A stretch of DNA of 32,431 nt from Phocaeicola sp. (GCA_020026175.1 JAHHQV010000029.1:1-32431), one strand, 5' to 3'. Shown: positions 15,701-23,701, counted from the first letter of the stretch. Numbers and translations: made by a program. The notes: generated by a model from the letters alone, not told the origin.

Positions 15701-18369
15701 ACAAGTGGCATTTTAAGTTGGACTTTCCAAGGAGGTTTTTCCGACCGCAAGTAAAATCGATTGCAAACAAAATGCTGGACTTGGGTGTATATTTCCATTA
15801 TGAATATTTTGGAACGGGTATAAACCATATTTATGGCAGAGATTTTACTCATCTTATGCCAGTTTCTCTCGACTTACATCCTAAGCGGCTATTAATGAAA
15901 GCTGGAGGTGTTTTGTCGAGAAGCAATGGTTCTAAACGGAATAATGCGATGCAAGATGCAGTAGAGGTGAAGTATGCACCTATGGCAAAAGAAGATGATT
16001 TTGTAGAAGTAAAATCCAGTAGAAATATAGAGGAAAGTCTTTCAGATGTAGAGGATGTGGAAGAGGTATCGTATGAAAGTATAGAGCATATAAGTCTGCG
16101 TGAAAACTTCTGTGAAACAGTATTCTATTATCCGATGCTTAGAACCGATAGTATGGGTATTGCTACCATTTCGTTTGTAATGCCCGATGCTCTGACAAAA
16201 TGGAATTTCAATGGATTTGCACATACCCGCAATATGGATTACGGTCTTATATCTGCAAATTTCATCACTTCCAAACCGTTTATGGTGCAGCCTAATGTGC
16301 CTCGTTTTGTAAGAGTGGGCGATAAGTCGTCTGTATCATCCATGTTGGTTAATATGTCGGGTGAGGATATTTCGGGAAAGGTTACAATGATTATAGAAAA
16401 TCCGGTCGACGGAAAGAAAATCCTCACTCATACCAAAAGTTTCAGTGTGAAGGAGGGAGAGAACGGAGCAGTCACTTTCAATTTTGAAGTAAAAGGAGAT
16501 TATGACATCCTTTCGTGTACAATAGTGGCCGATGCCGGAGATTTCAGTGATGGCGAACGCCATTATCTGCCAGTCTTGTCGGACAGACAGGCGGTTGTGG
16601 AAAACACATCGTTACAGCTTCGTGAAAATGAAAGCAAAGATGTAGAAGTGAAAAGCATGTTCAATCATGGAAGTTCTACCGCTACAAACAAGAAGATAAG
16701 GATAGAAATGACTTCCAATCCGCAATGGCATGTCATCAGCAGTCTGCCGGTGATGTCAATCCCTCAAAACGACGATGCTATATCGTGGGCTACTTCGTTT
16801 TATGTCAATTCGTTGTCGCGTCACATAGTAAATACTAATCCTGAAATTAAGAAGGTCTTCGATACATGGATGCTGTATGGAAAGAAAGGGGATGATTTCT
16901 TGAGCGAGCTGAAACACAATGAAACATTGAAGAATATAGTAATGGCAGAAACTCCATGGCTTGTTGAGGCCGAGAATGAAGATATGCGCAAACGTCAGGT
17001 CTCATTCCTTTTCGACGAAAACGGAATCAGTTCAAGACTGTCGTCTTCTGTAGTGAATCTCAGGAAACTTCAGTTGGCAGATGGCTCGTGGAGCTGGTTT
17101 GGTGGAATGAATGGCAGCAGATACATCACAGTTCGTGTAGCTTTGATGTTTGCACGGCTGAAGAGTATGGGAGTGTCACTATCGTCCGAAGCCGGCGAAA
17201 TGTATAACAAGTCACTTGCTTATCTCCGTTCTGAAGTAGTAAAAGAATATCATCGTATGAAGAAAGATACAAACAGATATGCACCCGACGATATTGTGGT
17301 GAAATATCTGTATATATGCTCTGTAGATAATCATGCAATGAAGAAGGCTGACAATAAAGTGAATAAGTATATGATTGAACATCTGAAAAACAGGTCATCG
17401 CAACTTGACATATACGGAAAGTCAGTCATGGCAATAATAATGGATGCGGAAGGACAAAAGTCGGAAGCTGGAACATTGATAAGGTCTGTTATGGAATACA
17501 TGGTAAGCAACAAAGAAATGGGAGTATATTTCGATACAAGAAAAGCCGGATATTCATACAACAGCCATAGGATACCTGCTCAAGTGGCAGCAATGGAAGC
17601 CATAATGAGGGTATCAGAAGCCAATGACTGCCTGCTTGACGATATGAGGCTATGGCTTCTTAAGCAAAAGCAGGTACAGCAATGGGATACACCGCTTGAA
17701 ACAGTAGATGCTATATATGCTTTCCTTATTTCTGGAGGAGGAAAAATAGATGGCAACTCTGTAATGACTGCCAATATTGGTTCGGAAGGGTTCTCTACCC
17801 CTGACGATGCCATAGGGTTTGCCGGATGTGATTTTACAGATTCAGAACTGAAGTCGGAACTGAAAGGAGAAAAGAAAATATCGTTTACACGCCGTGGCGA
17901 AGGTATAGGGTGGGTTTCTGTATACACCAGCTATATGGAGGACATAAAGAAAATCCGTCCGTACAAAGGCAATGGTCTGAAAATACTACGTAAGTATATG
18001 TCGGGTGGAAAAGAGTTGTCTCGTGGTACGAAACTTGAAAAAGGCGACAAGATAAGAGTCTTTATAACGATAAGTGCAGACAGAGATATGGACTTTGTAC
18101 GCATAAAGGATAGTAGGGCTGCATGTATGGAGCCTGTAGAACAACTCTCTGGCTACGGACATTCTGGCGGAATATACTATTATAAAGCAAACAAGGATGC
18201 TACGACAGAATTTTTCATTGACAATCTGCGTAAAGGTGAATATACATTACATTACGATGTATATGTAACACGTACCGGCAAGTACGCATCTGGTACATCT
18301 GAAATTTTGTCAGTGTATGCACCTCAATTTATGGCGTACTCAGAGGGTGACGAAATAGAAGTGGAATAG
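12727..18369 (+). CDS. Secreted alpha-2-macroglobulin family protein lacking the thioester
   Basis: This 1,880-residue protein has a Sec signal (MKRFFLYVLCMVSIMTIPAVVWSQ) and no lipobox, so it is probably periplasmic and soluble. The N-terminal ~280 residues are helical and TPR-like. An MG2 domain follows (LFTDRSIYRPGQKISLSG near residues 520-537, then KVEEYKRPTFDVEFDE). The A2M domain is near residues 1135-1190 (TISFVMPDALTKWNFNGFA, then FMVQPNVPRFVRVGDKSSV), then the alpha-helical thioester-type domain (LADGSWSWFGGMNGSRY). Family members are broad protease inhibitors that trap proteases through a Cys-Gln thioester. Here the expected CxEQ position reads P-Q-N-D-D-A-I (residues 1346-1352), so no thioester can form. 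No penicillin-binding protein gene is adjacent, unlike E. coli yfhM-pbpC. No canonical promoter is visible in 12575-12726; a 7-bp hairpin (12681-12697) lies there. Confidence 0.9.
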   Translation: MKRFFLYVLCMVSIMTIPAVVWSQNYDKMWKEVDVLKKKDLPRSVIDKTGEIYSLALKSGDKSQMIKALIVGAEYKTSLSPDSLSSQICNLKKMAKLEKDISARAVLNSIIATMYKNNDADSALHYYHLSLADKYKLAGISAKKFHPVVVSEEISRTYFNDNTYDFLSRQAINGLLSFYPYHDSELMAKEIISIYDSLISLYSEGEYAARSSAALAEEAKLIYLNEYCRSSRYKISDDEFINKMEGLCSEFKDLDVYCDITMKLADKYSGKGRLTDAVDIIDGALQLYPENRWTKELKGMKNLIMSPSLDITFPFVYPEYETDMYVKYKNISGFKLEMFRLDLTPSSVSLHREKTDYNDIIRKYGSRISVNSYSLSPTSDYKIAKTNLKYRFAQAGIYMMKITPKVKYAKSEYRIVHVSPYQAVAISLPHNKKEFVAVDSRTGNPVPGAEIVCYEEEYNEYRVSKVYKTDNKGSVILDADENLKLINVRTAGNDFMPIEYFYNNRVYSSSVNKITTHTSLFTDRSIYRPGQKISLSGVRYKMYEDSVSVEKNARVLLVMRNSDWKEISSKEVSTDDFGVYSTEFIIPENAFPGYYSIIADNVQTSVKVEEYKRPTFDVEFDELKQTFTFNDNVRVSAMAETFAGASLGMARVKYRIMRSECRWWRVPLREEEISSGETIASADGRFHIDFSLLKPDSYSTVNPLTFYRYKVIAAVTSQSGETQEGILELSVGEKSMGIHIDGLALKVAKEKKGEITFVASNLKSIPVGVEVGYLVYGVDSSGEKQQPVLCSGKHMSNRPFVPEDIYSLPSGSYRIEIKANDDKGRKCMSSHDFILFSINDTHVPVNNVYWFWHDRTGFSDNKPEDIYIGTSKKGIYLMVDVFAANSRISSERIVLNDTVRKFSYKYLKEYGDGISVSFNFVYRGKLYSKEVVLSRPKPEKKLKIRWETFRDKLIPGQKEEWKLSVKDKSGNPVKANVLASAYDASLDDLYSDKWHFKLDFPRRFFRPQVKSIANKMLDLGVYFHYEYFGTGINHIYGRDFTHLMPVSLDLHPKRLLMKAGGVLSRSNGSKRNNAMQDAVEVKYAPMAKEDDFVEVKSSRNIEESLSDVEDVEEVSYESIEHISLRENFCETVFYYPMLRTDSMGIATISFVMPDALTKWNFNGFAHTRNMDYGLISANFITSKPFMVQPNVPRFVRVGDKSSVSSMLVNMSGEDISGKVTMIIENPVDGKKILTHTKSFSVKEGENGAVTFNFEVKGDYDILSCTIVADAGDFSDGERHYLPVLSDRQAVVENTSLQLRENESKDVEVKSMFNHGSSTATNKKIRIEMTSNPQWHVISSLPVMSIPQNDDAISWATSFYVNSLSRHIVNTNPEIKKVFDTWMLYGKKGDDFLSELKHNETLKNIVMAETPWLVEAENEDMRKRQVSFLFDENGISSRLSSSVVNLRKLQLADGSWSWFGGMNGSRYITVRVALMFARLKSMGVSLSSEAGEMYNKSLAYLRSEVVKEYHRMKKDTNRYAPDDIVVKYLYICSVDNHAMKKADNKVNKYMIEHLKNRSSQLDIYGKSVMAIIMDAEGQKSEAGTLIRSVMEYMVSNKEMGVYFDTRKAGYSYNSHRIPAQVAAMEAIMRVSEANDCLLDDMRLWLLKQKQVQQWDTPLETVDAIYAFLISGGGKIDGNSVMTANIGSEGFSTPDDAIGFAGCDFTDSELKSELKGEKKISFTRRGEGIGWVSVYTSYMEDIKKIRPYKGNGLKILRKYMSGGKELSRGTKLEKGDKIRVFITISADRDMDFVRIKDSRAACMEPVEQLSGYGHSGGIYYYKANKDATTEFFIDNLRKGEYTLHYDVYVTRTGKYASGTSEILSVYAPQFMAYSEGDEIEVE

Positions 18370-18402
18370 CAATACCTCTACATACTATAGGTTATGCTTT
18401 TT
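18368..18402 (+). terminator. Weak terminator after the A2M gene
   Basis: An imperfect stem (AGCA..ACCT with AGGT..TGCT, two mismatches between) is followed by a run of five T. It lies directly behind the stop codon. Support is modest. Confidence 0.4.
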
Positions 18403-18547
18403 AAATTGATGTATTGTAGGTTTCTTTTGTTATGTATGTATTATTCCACCTTTTTGTATCAGAAACTTGCCATGTATACTATCAAAATGTATCTGTTATA
18501 TATTCCACAATCTTTAAAGAAATAATATCTTTTGTCATAACATACTG

Positions 18548-18602
18548 TGACATTATGTCAGATAAAGTCTTTGGCACACTTTTGGTAGAGTGATATATGT
18601 TG
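18548..18602 (+). promoter_or_regulatory. groESL control region: palindrome and atypical promoter
   Basis: TGACATTATGTCA (18548-18560) is a 13-bp palindrome. Ten bases on, TTTGGCAC at 18570-18577 with a partial TTGG/GT around 18583-18586 resembles a sigma-54 -24/-12 element (GG at 18573-18574, G at 18585). The same bases also read as a degenerate CIRCE (TTGGCACAC, 8 nt, GAGTGATAT; 7 of 9 matches per arm). A third reading is a vegetative promoter with TTTG at 18570-18573 and, 20 nt on, a poor -7 (TATATGTT). The sequence alone does not decide among the three. Confidence 0.5.
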
Positions 18603-18654
18603 AATTAAAAAGAACAAACAACAGAAATAAATAACAAAATAAAAATATAAGATT

Positions 18655-18927
18655 ATGAATATTAAACCATTAGCAGACAGAGTCCTTATACTTCCAGCTC
18701 CTGCCGAAGAAAAGACAATTGGCGGTATCATCATTCCTGATACAGCAAAAGAAAAACCATTACAGGGAACAGTTGTTGCAGTTGGCAACGGTACTAAGGA
18801 AGAAGAAATGGTATTGAAAGTAAACGATACTGTTTTATACGGTAAATATTCGGGTACTGAAATAGAACATGATGGCGTGAAATATCTTATGATGCGTCAG
18901 AGTGATGTACTTGCAGTGATAGAATAA
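18655..18927 (+). CDS. groES: Co-chaperonin GroES
   Basis: This 90-residue Hsp10 caps the GroEL cavity during ATP-driven folding. It is recognisable from the start (MNIKPLADRVLILPAPAEEKT), with the mobile GroEL-binding loop GGIIIPDTAKEKP, the roof-loop region and the closing strand VKYLMMRQSDVLAVIE. The length is normal for the family. It is 40 bp upstream of groEL in one operon, and the start is preceded by an A-rich leader without Shine-Dalgarno. Expression is likely stress-responsive given the unusual upstream region, but the regulator is not evident here. Confidence 0.97.
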   Translation: MNIKPLADRVLILPAPAEEKTIGGIIIPDTAKEKPLQGTVVAVGNGTKEEEMVLKVNDTVLYGKYSGTEIEHDGVKYLMMRQSDVLAVIE

Positions 18928-18967
18928 TAAACTTATAATCAAAACATTTCATTAAAATCAGAAAATC

Positions 18968-20605
18968 ATGGCTAAAGATATTTTATTTAATATAGATGCT
19001 CGCGACCAGTTGAAGAAAGGTGTAGACGAACTGGCAAATGCAGTGAAAGTAACACTTGGTCCTAAAGGACGTAACGTGATAATTGAAAAGAAATTCGGTG
19101 CTCCACATATCACTAAAGATGGTGTGACTGTGGCAAAGGAAATCGAACTTTCGGATGCATACCAGAATACAGGTGCACAGCTTGTTAAGTCTGTAGCTTC
19201 AAAGACTGGTGATGATGCTGGTGATGGTACTACAACTGCTACTGTTCTTGCTCAGGCTATTGTAGGTGTGGGTCTTAAAAACGTAACAGCAGGTGCAAAT
19301 CCAATGGACTTGAAACGTGGTATCGACAAGGCTGTAGCAAAGGTGGTAGAATCTATCAAGTCTCAGTCGGAAACAGTGGGCGACAACTACGACAAGATAG
19401 AGCAGGTCGCTACAATTTCTGCAAACAATGATCCTGTTATCGGTAAGCTTATTGCTGATGCTATGCGTAAGGTTTCTAAAGATGGTGTCATCACTATTGA
19501 AGAGGCTAAGGGGACTGATACTACAATAGGTGTGGTCGAAGGTATGCAGTTCGACCGCGGTTATTTGTCTGCTTACTTTGTGACAGATACAGAAAAGATG
19601 GAATGTGTGATGGAACATCCATACGTATTAATTTACGACAAGAAGATTTCTAACCTTAAGGATTTCTTGCCTATACTTGAGCCAGCTGTACAGAGCGGAC
19701 GTCCTTTGTTGGTGATTGCTGAAGATGTAGATAGCGAAGCATTGACAACATTGGTTGTAAACCGTCTTCGTGGTCAGTTGAAGATTTGTGCTGTCAAGGC
19801 TCCAGGTTTTGGCGACCGTCGTAAAGCTATGCTCGAAGACATTGCGGTATTGACAGGTGGAGTAGTTATCAGCGAAGAAAAGGGTTTGAAACTTGAACAG
19901 ACTACTCTTGAAATGCTTGGTACTTGTGATAAGATTACAGTTTCTAAAGAAAATACTACTATCGTAAACGGTGCAGGTCAGAAAGAACTTATCCAGGAAC
20001 GTATCAATCAGATTAAGGCAGAAATGAAGAATTCTACATCAGACTATGACAAGGAAAAACTTCAGGAACGTCTTGCAAAATTGTCGGGTGGTGTAGCTGT
20101 CCTTTATGTAGGTGCTGCCAGCGAAGTTGAAATGAAAGAAAAGAAAGACCGCGTAGACGATGCATTATGCGCTACTCGTGCTGCTATCGAAGAAGGTATC
20201 GTACCTGGAGGTGGTGTAACATACATCCGAGCTATTGATGCTCTTGAAGGTATGAAGGGTGACAATGCAGACGAAACTACTGGTATCGAAATCATCAAGC
20301 GTGCCATCGAAGAACCCCTTCGTCAGATTGTTGCAAATGCAGGCAAGGAAGGTGCAGTAGTAGTTCAGAAAGTACGTGAAAGCGAAGGTGACTTTGGTTA
20401 CAATGCTCGTACAGACGTTTACGAACATTTGCATGCTGCCGGTGTCGTAGACCCTGCCAAGGTGACTCGTGTAGCTCTTGAAAATGCTGCTTCTATTGCA
20501 GGTATGTTCCTTACTACTGAATGTGTTATCGTAGAAAAGAAGGAAGACAAGCCTGAAATGCCAATGGCTGCTCCAGGAATGGGCGGTATGGGTGGCATGA
20601 TGTAA
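18968..20605 (+). CDS. groEL: Chaperonin GroEL
   Basis: This is a 545-residue Hsp60 that forms double heptameric rings and folds cytosolic proteins with GroES. Visible features are the ATP-binding VTLGPKGRNV near residue 30, DDAGDGTTTATVLAQAI (residues ~86-102) with the catalytic-type Asp, the substrate/GroES-binding apical region (YLSAYFVTDTEKM, KISNLKDFLPIL), RRKAMLEDIAVLTGG and GIVPGGGVTY, ending in the typical flexible GGM-rich tail (APGMGGMGGMM). It is intact and the second gene of the operon, followed by a very strong terminator. Codon choice looks biased as in highly expressed genes (many GGT and GCT codons). Confidence 0.98.
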   Translation: MAKDILFNIDARDQLKKGVDELANAVKVTLGPKGRNVIIEKKFGAPHITKDGVTVAKEIELSDAYQNTGAQLVKSVASKTGDDAGDGTTTATVLAQAIVGVGLKNVTAGANPMDLKRGIDKAVAKVVESIKSQSETVGDNYDKIEQVATISANNDPVIGKLIADAMRKVSKDGVITIEEAKGTDTTIGVVEGMQFDRGYLSAYFVTDTEKMECVMEHPYVLIYDKKISNLKDFLPILEPAVQSGRPLLVIAEDVDSEALTTLVVNRLRGQLKICAVKAPGFGDRRKAMLEDIAVLTGGVVISEEKGLKLEQTTLEMLGTCDKITVSKENTTIVNGAGQKELIQERINQIKAEMKNSTSDYDKEKLQERLAKLSGGVAVLYVGAASEVEMKEKKDRVDDALCATRAAIEEGIVPGGGVTYIRAIDALEGMKGDNADETTGIEIIKRAIEEPLRQIVANAGKEGAVVVQKVRESEGDFGYNARTDVYEHLHAAGVVDPAKVTRVALENAASIAGMFLTTECVIVEKKEDKPEMPMAAPGMGGMGGMM

Positions 20606-20637
20606 TGTCATAATTACATACTTCATAATATAAAGTG

Positions 20638-20681
20638 AAATCACCTCCTGACAGGAAACTGCCAGGAGGTGATTTTTTTTT
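20638..20681 (+). terminator. Strong terminator of groESL
   Basis: A perfect 13-bp stem (20638-20650 with 20663-20675) encloses CAG-GAAA-CTG, a mini-stem with a GNRA-type loop, and is followed by nine T. It separates groEL from the convergent GNAT gene, which ends at 20745. Confidence 0.95.
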
Positions 20682-20744
20682 ATATAGTTGTTGTTAGCTA
20701 TTATATGTTGCATTATGGTTGTATTACGTGTAAAAGTACACAAC

Positions 20745-21290
20745 TTATATGCTATAAACATTATATACGTTCTTGTATATTTCAGACTTTATGTTTTCAA
20801 AGTCATTGTCTATAGACTCTGTTCCATAAAACATAATGTATAAAGGAATGGTTTCACCGCCTTTTCTGTATGCAGGCTGTATATAATCCTTGTAACAAAG
20901 CTTGAATCCACATCTTTCGTAAAACTTGATGCGTCGTATGCTCATTTCTTCTTCTGGTTTCTCCACTTCAAGTACAATGGTTTTATTGATTTCACGTTTC
21001 AATGCATCCATTATTTTTGCGCCATATCCATGATTTCTTACTTCGGGTGAAGTGGCAAGATGTTCCACATAGCATATGTCTCCCAGTGACCATAGAGTTA
21101 TAAGTCCTATATTTACACCTGGTCTGTCATCGTCTGTAATGATATATGGCGAAAACAGAGGATTGTTGTCTGTATACTTTCTTTGATCTGCGTTGTCTCG
21201 TCTTTCAACCTCTGGAAATGATGCTTGAAGAAGATTTTCTACAAAAAGATAATCTTTGTCTGTTGTATTTATTTTATTGAATCTAATCAT
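20745..21290 (-). CDS. GNAT-family N-acetyltransferase
   Basis: This 181-residue acetyltransferase uses acetyl-CoA. The core motif A is VEHLATSPEVRNHGYGAKIMDAL, with R-N-H-G-Y-G matching the pyrophosphate-binding R/Q-x-x-G-x-G/A, followed by the FYERCGFKLCYKDYIQPAY motif B strand. The substrate cannot be inferred. The last ~25 residues (GTESIDNDFENIKSEIYKN) extend past the standard fold. It begins 21 bp after the M64 peptidase gene on the same strand, so the two probably form one transcript. Confidence 0.85.
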   Translation of the reverse strand: MIRFNKINTTDKDYLFVENLLQASFPEVERRDNADQRKYTDNNPLFSPYIITDDDRPGVNIGLITLWSLGDICYVEHLATSPEVRNHGYGAKIMDALKREINKTIVLEVEKPEEEMSIRRIKFYERCGFKLCYKDYIQPAYRKGGETIPLYIMFYGTESIDNDFENIKSEIYKNVYNVYSI

Positions 21291-21311
21291 GATTTTAACA
21301 TGGTTTGAATG

Positions 21312-22583
21312 TTATTTTGTATAAAAATCAATCAGTCTTTGTATTGCTCTTTGGCAAACAGGACAAAATGCAGGTGCTTCGTTGGATCTCATCCTGCAAT
21401 CGTAGGTTGGACGGAAAATACCTTTCTTTGTATATCCGGCACCTTCGTAAGCTCCTATTTTAGTTTTATCTGTACCTTTTGTAGGAATATCTGTGTTAGG
21501 ATTTACCATATCCTTCCATTTGCTTTTAAAATTTGCCATAGTGGTAATGTTCTGTTCCCATGGTTCTATAGAATATGGGTATAGTGGACTTGGCTCATCG
21601 GTATAGGCATATTCGTCTGCCAGTCCAGCAAAACTATGTCCAAACTCGTGAACAACTACAGGTTCGAACATGGAATGGTGTGCCGTGGTGAGTGTAAAGG
21701 CATTGTATATACCTCCACCTCCATACGTATCAGTGTTTGCCAAAATTATGATATGTTCATATGGAATACCTGAAAGCAGGTCGTGAATATCCTTTACGTT
21801 GCTTGTTGTGAGGTATCTGTCAGAGTAGAACGTGTCGAAGTGAGAACTTACGGCTGTTTCTTTCCAATTGTTCTCTCTTGGGATACTTACTCCGCTGTCT
21901 CTTGATTCTGTACCGGCTGCTATAATGTTGAAGTGTCTTTTGTTTTCACTGAAAGGTTTGTGGCTGAATATAGCATCACATGCCTTTTGTGCATCTTTGT
22001 AGAAAGTTCCCATTTCTTTTTTTGTATATCCTTCTGCCATGATTACGACATCTATGCAGTCCATTGCCGAACTGTTTTTGAGCAGGTATCTGTATGGTAC
22101 AGTGTCTTTGCTATCATTGTTTCTTATAAGAATGTCATCAGGCTTTATTTCGTGTTCAAAGCTGGCCGATATTTCCCTGTTTGCATTGTATAGACTCACC
22201 GTTACTATTGCATTATGTTTTGGGAAAGGCATAAGAAAAGAGTTTTCAAATCCTTTTTTCAGTTCTTTGGCTTCTGTTTCTCCAATCCATTCTTGAAAAA
22301 GGCTTGAGAATGATGTCCGGTAAATTATTTTACCGCTTTCTTTGTCGGTCATTGTTATCTGTCCGTTTCCTTCTAGTGGCAAATCGGACAGGTGGTGCCT
22401 TCTTCCTGCCCATCCAGAAGTGGAAACAAGTCCGTCTAAAACAATATCCTGTTTATTTTTGTCACCTGTGAACAAATAATCAGCTCTAATTGTTTTATCA
22501 GTGAAAAAATCATCAAAACTTTGACCATAGGCAAATGACGATAGAATGCATCCTATTGCCATTGAAAATAACTTCTTGTTCAT
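21312..22583 (-). CDS. Secreted M64-family metallopeptidase
   Basis: This 423-residue protein has a signal peptide (MNKKLFSMAIGCILSSFAYGQ), so it acts outside the cytoplasm. Residues ~20-150 match the beta-rich M64 N-terminal domain. The peptidase half contains HEFGHSFAGLADEY, with zinc ligands H312 and H316, catalytic E313, and an Asp (D323) that is the likely third ligand in this family. MEROPS M64 includes an IgA peptidase from Clostridium ramosum, but Bacteroidales members are widespread and their substrates are largely unknown, so the IgA activity should not be assumed. Four Cys lie in the C-terminal part (CRMRSNEAPAFCPVCQRAI). It is the first gene of a likely two-gene unit with the GNAT gene. 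Confidence 0.88.
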   Translation of the reverse strand: MNKKLFSMAIGCILSSFAYGQSFDDFFTDKTIRADYLFTGDKNKQDIVLDGLVSTSGWAGRRHHLSDLPLEGNGQITMTDKESGKIIYRTSFSSLFQEWIGETEAKELKKGFENSFLMPFPKHNAIVTVSLYNANREISASFEHEIKPDDILIRNNDSKDTVPYRYLLKNSSAMDCIDVVIMAEGYTKKEMGTFYKDAQKACDAIFSHKPFSENKRHFNIIAAGTESRDSGVSIPRENNWKETAVSSHFDTFYSDRYLTTSNVKDIHDLLSGIPYEHIIILANTDTYGGGGIYNAFTLTTAHHSMFEPVVVHEFGHSFAGLADEYAYTDEPSPLYPYSIEPWEQNITTMANFKSKWKDMVNPNTDIPTKGTDKTKIGAYEGAGYTKKGIFRPTYDCRMRSNEAPAFCPVCQRAIQRLIDFYTK

Positions 22584-22621
22584 TTTAGGTATGATATTAG
22601 GTTAAATAATAGTATCAGTTA

Positions 22622-22629
22622 CAAAGATA
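22622..22629 (-). promoter_or_regulatory. -7 box of the M64 peptidase unit
   Basis: On the minus strand this reads TATCTTTG, about 39 nt before the M64 ATG. A TTTG lies 14 nt further upstream (22647-22644), which is too close for a normal -33 box, so only the -7 element is supported. Confidence 0.5.
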
Positions 22630-22657
22630 AGAAGAAAAACGAACAAATATTAGTTGC

Positions 22658-22692
22658 TTTGACAACTCATTATGATAAAAGTATTAACTTTG
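22658..22692 (+). promoter_or_regulatory. Promoter of the Lrp/AsnC gene
   Basis: TAACTTTG at 22685-22692 is a full -7 match. TTTG at 22658-22661 lies 23 nt upstream, slightly long. Transcription would begin near 22699, some 17 nt before the ATG. The region is shared with the divergent M64 promoter, where an Lrp-type protein could also bind. Confidence 0.55.
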
Positions 22693-22715
22693 TGTAAATA
22701 ATAAAAGGTAAATAA

Positions 22716-23192
22716 ATGGGACATCATCAGTTGGATAGTTTGGATGAACAGATTTTGCGCATGGTGGCAGAGAATGCCAGAGTGCCTTTCCTGGAAGTAG
22801 CTCGTGAATGTAATGTGTCGGGTGCTGCGATTCATCAGCGCATACAGAAACTTACAAATATTGGAGTTTTAAAGGGATCTGAGTTTATTATAGATCCGGA
22901 AAAGATAGGTTATGAGACTTGTGCCTATATAGGTCTTTATCTTAGAGATCCGGAAAGTTTTGATAGAGTGACGGATGAATTGAAGAAAATTCCGGAAGTT
23001 GTTGAGTGTCATTTCACGACAGGACAATATGACATGTTCATAAAGATTTATGCTAAGAATAACCATCATCTGCTTAGCATAATACACGACAGGTTACAGC
23101 CGCTTGGATTGTCCCGTTCCGAAACTATTATTTCATTTCATGAAGCAATCAAGCGCCAGATACCTATAATGGACCTGGCGGATGATGAATGA
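22716..23192 (+). CDS. Lrp/AsnC-family transcriptional regulator
   Basis: This 158-residue DNA-binding regulator has the standard two-domain layout: an N-terminal winged helix-turn-helix (LDEQILRMVAENARVPFLEV, then CNVSGAAIHQRIQKLTNIGVL, residues ~7-50) and a C-terminal RAM ligand-binding/oligomerisation domain (YIGLYLRDPESFDRVTDELK, then VVECHFTTGQYDMFIKIYAK). Such proteins sense amino acids and often regulate the divergent neighbour or many genes genome-wide. The effector is unknown. Its stop codon directly abuts the folA stop codon on the other strand, with no bases in between. Confidence 0.92.
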   Translation: MGHHQLDSLDEQILRMVAENARVPFLEVARECNVSGAAIHQRIQKLTNIGVLKGSEFIIDPEKIGYETCAYIGLYLRDPESFDRVTDELKKIPEVVECHFTTGQYDMFIKIYAKNNHHLLSIIHDRLQPLGLSRSETIISFHEAIKRQIPIMDLADDE

Positions 23193-23681
23193 TTATCTGA
23201 TACGTTCGTAATCACAAAAAGAATATTCGAAGGAATGCTTTTCATCTGTTGAATGGCATTCCTCGTTTGTTTCTGTCCATTCTTCTTTTTTTATCTCAGG
23301 GAAAAAAGCATCAGCTTCTTTTTCGCTGTCGTTTATTCTTGTAATATATAGTCTGTCTGCAATATCTATAGCTTCATGGTATAGTGAAGCTCCTCCTATG
23401 ATAAAGATTTCATCGTCGTTTTTGCAGTTGTAGAGTGCTTCGTCAAGGCTGACGAAAGTCTCGGCTCCTTCAAATTTGAGATTTTGTCGTGTAAGCACTA
23501 CATTTCTTCTGTTGGGCAAAGCTCCTTTGGGTAGAGACTCGAAAGTCTTTCTTCCCATTATGATGGTATGTCCTGTGGTGAGCGACTTGAATCTTTTCAG
23601 GTCGTTTGGTAGCCAGTATAGGAGTTCATTATTGAGTCCTATGCCGTTGTTGTTGTTTATTGCTACTATAATTGAAATCAT
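23193..23681 (-). CDS. folA: Dihydrofolate reductase
   Basis: FolA reduces dihydrofolate to tetrahydrofolate with NADPH and is the trimethoprim target. This protein is 162 residues, the usual size. The start MISIIVAINNNNGIGLNNEL, WLPNDLKRFK with the catalytic acid D27 in the classical position, the NADPH-binding GHTIIMGRKTFESLP and EIFIIGGASLYHEAI are all present. It lies 20 bp downstream of thyA, the source of its dihydrofolate, in one operon. Confidence 0.96.
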   Translation of the reverse strand: MISIIVAINNNNGIGLNNELLYWLPNDLKRFKSLTTGHTIIMGRKTFESLPKGALPNRRNVVLTRQNLKFEGAETFVSLDEALYNCKNDDEIFIIGGASLYHEAIDIADRLYITRINDSEKEADAFFPEIKKEEWTETNEECHSTDEKHSFEYSFCDYERIR

Positions 23682-23701
23682 CTGCTTTATGAATAATTAT
23701 G

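Noticed and set aside
20165..20761. 198-codon reverse-strand frame over the end of groEL
   Set aside because: It is antisense to a highly conserved gene, crosses the groESL terminator and has shadow-like composition (Thr/His/Cys-rich).
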